A stretch of 11,416 nucleotides of DNA from Deltaproteobacteria bacterium (lineage in GTDB: Bacteria; Desulfobacterota; Binatia; Bin18): contig JACQEL010000207.1 in assembly GCA_016200595.1 (NCBI GenBank), forward strand, positions 1 to 11,416, written 5' to 3'. The notes under the pieces were generated by a model. It was not told the origin of the DNA. It did not search any database and saw only the letters and a list, made by a program, of their open reading frames with translations. Shown here in pieces: positions 6,669-11,416 of the stretch; position 1 is the first letter of the stretch; each line of letters opens with the position of its first letter. Both the position numbers and the translations under genes were made by a program.

Positions 6669-7697
6669 ATGCCTGTGGCAAATTACGAGATCTACTGCCA
6701 GATGCTAAATAGGGCCCGGGAGAGACGGTTTGCCTATCCCGCCATGAATGTCACCTCCCTCACGACGGCCAATGCCGTGCTGCGAGGTCTCGCCGAGAGT
6801 AAAAGTGACGGGATCATCCAGGTGTCGACCGGCGGCGGCGCCTTTGCCTCAGGATCAATGGTCAAGGACATGGCCCTCGGCGCCATATCCATTGCCGAGC
6901 ATGTCCATCGGGTCGCCGACCGCTACCCCATTTATGTCGCGCTCCACACCGACCACTGTCAGGCAGACAAGCTCGACCCATTCGTTATCCCGCTGGTAGA
7001 AGAAACCGAAAGGCGCAGGGCGGCAGGCCAAGCAAATCTCTTCAACAGCCACATGTTTGACGGGAGTAACCTTCCTCTCAAAGAAAACCTCGACATTGCC
7101 GTGAAACTCCTGGAGAGGTTCCAGAAGAACCAACTCATTCTTGAGATCGAGGCCGGCGTCGTGGGCGGTGAGGAAGATGGGGTGACTGGCGAAATGTCCG
7201 AGAAGCTGTATACGACCCCGGAGGACACGCTCGAAGTAGCGCGCCGCCTCAATGCCCTCAAAGGCGCGCGCTATCTCCTGGCGGCGACCTTCGGCAATGT
7301 CCACGGCGTCTACAAGCCTGGGCAAGTCAAGTTGAAACCGGCGGTGCTCAGGGACTGCCAGCAAGCGGTGGTGAAGGCGCACGGCGAGCCTGCCCGCTTC
7401 TACTTCGTCTTTCACGGTGGGTCCGGTTCAACCCTTACGGAAATCCACGAGGCAGTGGACTACGGAGTCGTGAAGATGAACATCGACACGGACATGCAAT
7501 ATGCTTTTACCCGGGCAATCGCGGCGCATATGTTCAAAAACTATGACGGAGTGCTGAAAGTAGACGGTGAGGTTGGCAACAAGAAGTCGTATGACCCCCG
7601 CTCCTATCTCGCGCAGGCAGAAGTTGCGATGGCGGAGCGCGTAAAACAGGCGGTGAGTGATCTCCGGGGCGTCGGGACGACCCTGTACGCAGCCTGA
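6669..7697 (+). CDS. fbaA: Class II fructose-bisphosphate aldolase
   Basis: This cytoplasmic, zinc-dependent enzyme of glycolysis and gluconeogenesis interconverts fructose 1,6-bisphosphate with dihydroxyacetone phosphate and glyceraldehyde 3-phosphate. The 342-residue length matches the long mycobacterial-type enzymes (about 344). Visible motifs are STGGGAFASGSMVKDM (53-68), ALHTDHC (91-97, catalytic D95 and zinc ligand H96), NSHMFDGS (126-133), LEIEAGVVGGEEDGV (158-172), AATFGNVHGVYKPG (205-218, zinc ligand H212), VFHGGSGS (247-254, zinc ligand H249) and the phosphate-binding NIDTDMQYAFTR (271-282). ATG 6669 is preceded by AAAGGAG (6656-6662) at 6 bases. It is monocistronic by spacing: 351 bases from DUF502 and 181 bases before SulP. 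It feeds triose phosphate to the GAPDH and GapN enzymes encoded 2-4 kb downstream. All key residues seen are intact. Confidence 0.96.
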   Translation: MPVANYEIYCQMLNRARERRFAYPAMNVTSLTTANAVLRGLAESKSDGIIQVSTGGGAFASGSMVKDMALGAISIAEHVHRVADRYPIYVALHTDHCQADKLDPFVIPLVEETERRRAAGQANLFNSHMFDGSNLPLKENLDIAVKLLERFQKNQLILEIEAGVVGGEEDGVTGEMSEKLYTTPEDTLEVARRLNALKGARYLLAATFGNVHGVYKPGQVKLKPAVLRDCQQAVVKAHGEPARFYFVFHGGSGSTLTEIHEAVDYGVVKMNIDTDMQYAFTRAIAAHMFKNYDGVLKVDGEVGNKKSYDPRSYLAQAEVAMAERVKQAVSDLRGVGTTLYAA

Positions 7698-7745
7698 ACT
7701 CTGAGTTTCCTCCGGCAGTTTTCAATTGGCGATGTCCTCCCTCGT

Positions 7746-7800
7746 TGGGAGCGTGGCCATCCCGCCCGCCTGACAAGCGCCTAAGATAGGCGCGCTCCCA
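7746..7800. terminator. Nested stem-loop after the aldolase gene
   Basis: TGGGAGCG (7746-7753) pairs with CGCTCCCA (7793-7800). Just inside is a strong small hairpin, GCGCCT (7777-7782), loop AAGAT, AGGCGC (7788-7793); the two arms share base 7793, so the folds partly compete. It starts 49 bases after the aldolase stop. There is no U-tract, so it may be a transcript-end stabiliser or a Rho-type end rather than an intrinsic terminator. Confidence 0.35.
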
Positions 7801-7818
7801 GGATGCACGCAAGTGCAA

Positions 7819-7832
7819 ACCGCTCTAGCGGT
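7819..7832. promoter_or_regulatory. Short palindrome upstream of the second SulP gene
   Basis: ACCGCT (7819-7824), CT, AGCGGT (7827-7832) is a perfect inverted repeat with a two-base spacer, 46 bases before the SulP ATG. It could be an operator half-site pair. No promoter boxes are convincing around it. Confidence 0.25.
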
Positions 7833-7878
7833 ACTCTGATTACGCTACGGATGTCATCGAGTACATAAAGGTCAACAC

Positions 7879-9714
7879 ATGACTTCGCCGAACCCGCGCA
7901 TCGAGGGAACTCAAGCGTCGCTTGAGTCTGTGCACACGCCACCTGAGCCCGGTCGCCTCTTGCGCCCTCCAACGCCCGCCGGTCGCGGCGGCTGGTTGCG
8001 CTGGCTTCCGGGGCTGCAAATTCTGCGGCAATACGAGTCGTCCTGGTTTCGGCACGACCTCTTCGCCGGCCTCGTCCTGACGACCATGCTCGTGCCGGTC
8101 GGCGTCGCCTACGCCGAGGCCTCAGGCGTGCCGGGCATCTACGGCCTCTACGCCACGATCGTGCCGCTGCTCGCCTATGCCCTCTTCGGTCCGAGCCGCA
8201 TCCTGGTGTTGGGCCCGGACTCCGCGCTCGCTTCGGTGATTCTGGCCGTCGTCCTGCCGCTCTCGGCGGGCGATGCGCAGCGTGCGGTCGCGCTCGCCGG
8301 CATGATGGCGATCATCTCCGGCGTCGTGTGTATCGCGGCCGGTCTCGCGCGTCTGGGCTTTGTCACGGAATTGCTGTCTAAGCCGATACGCTACGGGTAC
8401 ATGAACGGGATCGCGCTCACTGTGCTGCTGAGCCAGATCCCCAAGATGTTCGGTTTCTCCATCCCTGCCGCGGGACCGCTGCGCCAGATGTGGGCAATCA
8501 TCCAACAGGTGCTCGCGGGGCGCACCAACGTCGTGGCGCTGGCAATCGGCGCGAGCACGCTCGGGCTGATCCTGCTGCTCAAGCGGCGCCCGCGTGTGCC
8601 GGGCATCTTGATCGCCGTAGTAGCGGCTACCGTGGTGGTTGGGGTGTTGGACCTCGCAACCCGCGCACGGGTGTCGGTTCTTGGTCCTTTGCCGCAGGGT
8701 CTGCCCACGCCGACCCTTCCGCTTATCCGCTTCGACGATCTCATGTCGATCCTGATAGGGGGCGTCGCCGTGGCACTCGTATCTTTTGCCGACACGAGCG
8801 TGCTGTCCCGCACCTATGCGGCGCGTCTGCGTACGCCTGTCGACCCGAATCAGGAGATGGTGGGCCTGGGCGTGGCCAACCTGGCCGCCGGCTTCTTTCA
8901 GGGGTTCCCCATCAGCAGCAGTTCGTCGCGGACGCCGGTGGCCGAAGCGGCGGGCGCCAGGACCCAGCTGACGGGTGTGGTGGGCGCGCTCGCCATCGCC
9001 TTGCTGTTGGTGCTTGCGCCGGCACTGCTCCAGTATCTGCCAAACACTGCGCTTGCCGCCGTCGTCATCGCCTCAGCCATCGGCTTGATCGAGGTCTCCG
9101 ACCTGCGCCGCATCTACCGCATCCAGCGGTGGGAATTTTGGCTGTCGATAGTCTGCTTCGTGGGTGTCGCAGTGCTCGGCGCCGTTCCCGGCATTGCACT
9201 CGCAATCGTGATCGCGGTGATCGAATTCCTCTGGGACGGCTGGCGCCCGCACTCTGCCGTGCTCGGGCGAGTCGACAGCGTCCATGGCTATCACGACATT
9301 ACCCGTTATCCTCAGGCCCGCTTGATTCCAGGGCTCGTGTTGCTCCGTTGGGATGCACCGCTGTTCTTCGCCAACGCCGAGCTGTTCCACGATCGCGTCC
9401 TGGACGCGGTAGCAAGCTCCCTGACACCGGTGCACTGGTTGGTGGTAGCGGCCGAGCCGGTCACCAGCGTCGACGTGACCGCCGCCGACGTCATTTACGA
9501 ACTCGACGACACCTTGCACGCGGCAGGCATCGAGTTGTGCTTCGCCGAGATGAAGGATCCGGTCAAGGACAAGCTGAAGCGGTTCGGGCTCTTCACGCGG
9601 CTGGGCGAGAAGACCTTCTTCGCGACGCTCGACGAAGCGGTGAGCGCCTACCTCGAAGCCCATCGCGTCGAGTGGGTAGACTGGAAGGATCGTACGCCAA
9701 CCGACGATGGCTAA
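7879..9714 (+). CDS. SulP family anion transporter with C-terminal STAS domain
   Basis: This is an inner-membrane transporter of the SulP/SLC26 family, whose members move sulfate, bicarbonate or other anions, often with Na+ or H+. The substrate cannot be read from this sequence. It has 611 residues. A proline-rich hydrophilic N-terminus (1-55) precedes the membrane domain (about 58-452) with DLFAGLVLTTMLVPVGVAYA (60-79), GVPGIYGLYATIVPLLAYAL (83-102) and GPSRILVLGPDSALA (104-118). The conserved QGFPISSSSSRTPVAEAAGA is at 341-360. The last two spans are about 418-452. The STAS domain (about 485-595) contains LVLLRWDAPLFFANA (486-500), TSVDVTAADVIYEL (529-542) and GIELCFAEMKD (550-560). ATG 7879 has AAAGG (7867-7871) 7 bases upstream. 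Its third codon positions look richer in G/C than those of neighbouring genes (by eye). It is complete, unlike the copy at 4036, and differs from it enough that recent tandem duplication is unlikely. Confidence 0.93.
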   Translation: MTSPNPRIEGTQASLESVHTPPEPGRLLRPPTPAGRGGWLRWLPGLQILRQYESSWFRHDLFAGLVLTTMLVPVGVAYAEASGVPGIYGLYATIVPLLAYALFGPSRILVLGPDSALASVILAVVLPLSAGDAQRAVALAGMMAIISGVVCIAAGLARLGFVTELLSKPIRYGYMNGIALTVLLSQIPKMFGFSIPAAGPLRQMWAIIQQVLAGRTNVVALAIGASTLGLILLLKRRPRVPGILIAVVAATVVVGVLDLATRARVSVLGPLPQGLPTPTLPLIRFDDLMSILIGGVAVALVSFADTSVLSRTYAARLRTPVDPNQEMVGLGVANLAAGFFQGFPISSSSSRTPVAEAAGARTQLTGVVGALAIALLLVLAPALLQYLPNTALAAVVIASAIGLIEVSDLRRIYRIQRWEFWLSIVCFVGVAVLGAVPGIALAIVIAVIEFLWDGWRPHSAVLGRVDSVHGYHDITRYPQARLIPGLVLLRWDAPLFFANAELFHDRVLDAVASSLTPVHWLVVAAEPVTSVDVTAADVIYELDDTLHAAGIELCFAEMKDPVKDKLKRFGLFTRLGEKTFFATLDEAVSAYLEAHRVEWVDWKDRTPTDDG

Positions 9715-9725
9715 GGCAGCCAATC

Positions 9726-9764
9726 TGAACCGCAAATTGAACCGCCGCTCAATTACCTTGAACC
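9726..9764. repeat. Short direct and inverted repeats upstream of gapA
   Basis: TGAACCGC occurs at 9726-9733 and 9738-9745 (12-base period), and TGAACC recurs at 9759-9764. Overlapping these, AATTGA (9735-9740) and TCAATT (9749-9754) form an inverted repeat with an 8-base spacer. This arrangement lies 35-73 bases upstream of the candidate gapA -35 box and could be a regulator binding site. Confidence 0.25.
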
Positions 9765-9798
9765 AGGGCTTACGGTAAATAGCTAGATGACGGTGAGA

Positions 9799-9827
9799 TT
9801 GATAAAGTATGCAGAGATGACTGTAAC
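9799..9827 (+). promoter_or_regulatory. Candidate sigma70-type promoter for gapA-gapN
   Basis: TTGATA (9799-9804) and TGTAAC (9822-9827) have the ideal 17-base spacing and match consensus at 5/6 and 4/6. Transcription would begin near 9834, giving a leader of only about 17 bases that just contains the Shine-Dalgarno AAAGGAG (9836-9842). The prediction rests on pattern alone. Confidence 0.4.
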
Positions 9828-9850
9828 CGTCTCGTAAAGGAGTCAATTCT

Positions 9851-10870
9851 ATGGCAATCACAGTAGGCATTAACGGGTTTGGTCGCATCGGCCGGCAAGT
9901 GTACAAAGCCATCCGTGATCATTACGACGATAAAATTGATGTGGTCGCCGTCAACGACATCGGCAACATCAAGATCATGACCCATCTCCTCAAGTACGAC
10001 ACCAACTACGGACATTTCCCAGGTGAAGTCGCCCCGACCGAAGACGGCTTTATCGCCAACGGGGATAAGGTGAAAGTGTTCGCCGAACGCGACCCGACGC
10101 GCCTGCCGTGGGGGAAGTTGGGAGTGGATATTGTCGTTGAATCTACCGGGCTCTTTCGCGCACGCGATAAGGCCCAAGCCCACCTCGATGCCGGTGCCAA
10201 GAAGGTGATCATCAGTGCCCCAGGCAAAGACGAAGATCTCACGATCGTGCTGGGGGTGAACGAGAAGATGTACGACCCGGCCCGACATCACATCTTGTCG
10301 AACGCATCGTGCACCACTAACGGACTGGCGCCAGTCGCCAAAGTGCTCTTCGACACGTTCGGCATCGAGAAGGGTATTCTGACGACCGTGCACGCCTACA
10401 CCAACTCGCAGCGCTTGCTGGATCTCGAAGCGGCCGACCCGCGTGATGCCCGCGCCGCAGCGATGAACATCGTGCCGTCAGAGACCGGCGCCGCCAAAGC
10501 AGTCGGACTCGTGATCCCGGAGCTGAAGGGGAAATTTACTGGCATGGCGTTTCGCGTCCCCACTTCTACGGTCTCAGTCATCGACTTCACCGCCGTGCTG
10601 TCGCAGAACGTCACGGTCGAGGTCATTAATGCCGCTATCAAAGAGTATGCCGAAGGACCGATGAAAGGGATTTTGGCGTACAGCGAGGAGCCGCTGGTGT
10701 CGAGTGATCTCAAAGGCAATTCACATTCCTCGATTTTCAGCGCTCTGGATACCCTCGTCATTGGCGGCAATCTGGCCAAGGTCGTGTCATGGTACGACAA
10801 TGAGTGGGGCTATTCGGTGCGTGTGGCGGATTTAGCGCACTACATTGCGACGAAGGGACTGCCACGCTGA
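9851..10870 (+). CDS. gapA: Type I glyceraldehyde-3-phosphate dehydrogenase, phosphorylating
   Basis: This cytoplasmic enzyme oxidises glyceraldehyde 3-phosphate with NAD+ and phosphate to 1,3-bisphosphoglycerate. The 339 residues match the family. The Rossmann motif INGFGRIGR (7-15) is followed by VVAVNDIGN (31-39), where D36 at the end of the second strand favours NAD over NADP. The active site is SNASCTTN (150-157) with nucleophile C154, and H181 lies in TTVHAYTNSQR (178-188). The substrate-binding region is NIVPSETGAAKAVG (206-219), and WYDNEWGYSVRV (314-325) is intact. Position 211 is Glu, where Ser or Thr is more usual (the common form is S/T-S/T-TGAAKA). ATG 9851 has AAAGGAG 8 bases upstream. 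The GapN-like gene starts 28 bases after the stop, so both are probably co-transcribed from the promoter near 9799. Confidence 0.97.
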   Translation: MAITVGINGFGRIGRQVYKAIRDHYDDKIDVVAVNDIGNIKIMTHLLKYDTNYGHFPGEVAPTEDGFIANGDKVKVFAERDPTRLPWGKLGVDIVVESTGLFRARDKAQAHLDAGAKKVIISAPGKDEDLTIVLGVNEKMYDPARHHILSNASCTTNGLAPVAKVLFDTFGIEKGILTTVHAYTNSQRLLDLEAADPRDARAAAMNIVPSETGAAKAVGLVIPELKGKFTGMAFRVPTSTVSVIDFTAVLSQNVTVEVINAAIKEYAEGPMKGILAYSEEPLVSSDLKGNSHSSIFSALDTLVIGGNLAKVVSWYDNEWGYSVRVADLAHYIATKGLPR

Positions 10871-10898
10871 ACCAACCGGAAAAAGGCAGAGGTGCGCT

Positions 10899-11416
10899 AT
10901 GGACATAGCGGGAAAAATTCGTTCGCTCTTTCCGGCCCCAGATCGCATCCCACCAGACGTACGCCTGGCGACGCCCCTACGACAGGAGGTCTATCTCGTC
11001 AATGGCGAACTGCGGCGATGGACTGGGCCAATGCAGGACGTTTTATCGCCCGTGTGCATCGAAACGGCGGCAGGATTGTCGCCTTCCCTCCTGGGCTCTT
11101 ACCCGCTCTTGTCTGAGAACGAAGCCTTGACAGCACTGCACGCGGCGGAGCAGGCGTATGGCCAAGGGCGAGGCCGCTGGCCCACCATGTCGGTCGGCGA
11201 CCGCATCCGGCACCTGGAAGATTTTGCCTATCACATGCGCGAGAAGAGGGCGGAGGTCGTCACGCTGCTGATGTGGGAGATCGGCAAGTCCTTGCTCGAC
11301 GCACAAAAAGAATTCGATCGCACGGTCGACTACATCAAAGATACGATTGAGGCAGTGAAAGACCTTGATCGCGCCTCATCGCGCTTTACCCTCGTCGAGG
11401 GGGTTATCGCCCAAAT
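10899..11416 (+). CDS. gapN: GapN-like NADP-dependent glyceraldehyde-3-phosphate dehydrogenase (aldehyde dehydrogenase superfamily), 3' end outside the window
   Basis: The first 172 residues of an aldehyde dehydrogenase superfamily protein are visible; the frame is open to the right edge. The sequence includes LRQEVYLVNGELRRWTGPMQ (27-46), LLGSYPLLSENEALTAL (64-80), GRGRWPTMSVGDRIRHLEDF (90-109), LLMWEIGKSLLDAQKEFDRT (123-142), VDYIKDTIEAVKDLDRASSR (143-162) and EGVIAQ (167-172). This N-terminal pattern matches proteins I know as NADP-dependent, non-phosphorylating GAPDH (GapN), which oxidise glyceraldehyde 3-phosphate straight to 3-phosphoglycerate. The catalytic Cys, Glu and cofactor loop lie beyond the window, so specificity is inferred. 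ATG 10899 has AGAGG (10888-10892) 6 bases upstream. The shorter overlapping frame from 10892 to 11116 is out of phase and is not a gene. It follows gapA by 28 bases, consistent with an operon. Confidence 0.82.
   Translation, partial: MDIAGKIRSLFPAPDRIPPDVRLATPLRQEVYLVNGELRRWTGPMQDVLSPVCIETAAGLSPSLLGSYPLLSENEALTALHAAEQAYGQGRGRWPTMSVGDRIRHLEDFAYHMREKRAEVVTLLMWEIGKSLLDAQKEFDRTVDYIKDTIEAVKDLDRASSRFTLVEGVIAQ

Noticed and set aside
8490..9728. 412-residue plus-strand frame overlapping SulP
   Set aside because: It is an out-of-phase reading of the SulP gene, very rich in Arg, Gly and Pro, with no domain.
9073..9912. 279-residue minus-strand frame
   Set aside because: It lies almost wholly antisense to the SulP gene and the start of gapA, both of which have clear family motifs. 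Its sequence has no recognisable domain and is typical of GC-rich antisense reading.
10892..11116. 74-residue plus frame after gapA
   Set aside because: It overlaps the GapN-like gene out of phase. The GapN frame has both a Shine-Dalgarno and strong family resemblance.

Overview
The window looks like chromosomal DNA from a GC-rich, free-living, probably uncultured Gram-negative bacterium. Every supported gene lies on the + strand, most with a clear Shine-Dalgarno sequence. The intergenic gaps carry REP-like palindromes of types widespread in environmental bacteria (one around GTAGGGGCGAAGCATTTG, one around TTCGACAGGCTCAG). The flavour suggests deltaproteobacteria-like, Binatota-like or Tectomicrobia-like lineages, but this is an impression and not a placement. 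There are no tRNA or rRNA genes, CRISPR arrays, transposases or phage genes.

Left part (1-5348): an unrecognised protein cut by the left edge is followed by an AspT/YidE-type membrane transporter with two RCK_C domains. Next come a PPK2-family polyphosphate:nucleotide phosphotransferase and a broken SulP anion transporter. The last three are spaced 31 and 25 bases apart and look like one transcription unit. The SulP gene carries two independent lesions: a one-base deletion frameshift near 4602, and an in-frame deletion near 5190-5206. The second removed about 137 codons, covering the last two membrane spans and most of the STAS domain.

Middle part (5349-7878): two gene-poor gaps of about 330-350 bases hold palindromic repeats and flank a DUF502 membrane protein. 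After them comes a class II fructose-bisphosphate aldolase of the long, mycobacterial-like type, with a 16-base palindrome in its leader.

Right part (7879-11416): an intact second SulP transporter with its STAS domain is followed by gapA (phosphorylating GAPDH). The start of a GapN-like non-phosphorylating, NADP-type glyceraldehyde-3-phosphate dehydrogenase follows 28 bases later and runs off the right edge. No upstream stop or frame problem is seen in it, so it is a real gene that is simply incomplete here.

Functionally the region mixes central carbon metabolism (aldolase, GAPDH, GapN), polyphosphate-based nucleotide phosphorylation (PPK2) and anion transport (AspT-like, two SulP). The points most worth attention are the gapA-gapN pair, a branch point between ATP/NADH and NADPH yield at one step; the doubly damaged SulP gene beside an intact paralogue; and the uncharacterised first protein. 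I did not find a convincing new defence or mobile system here.
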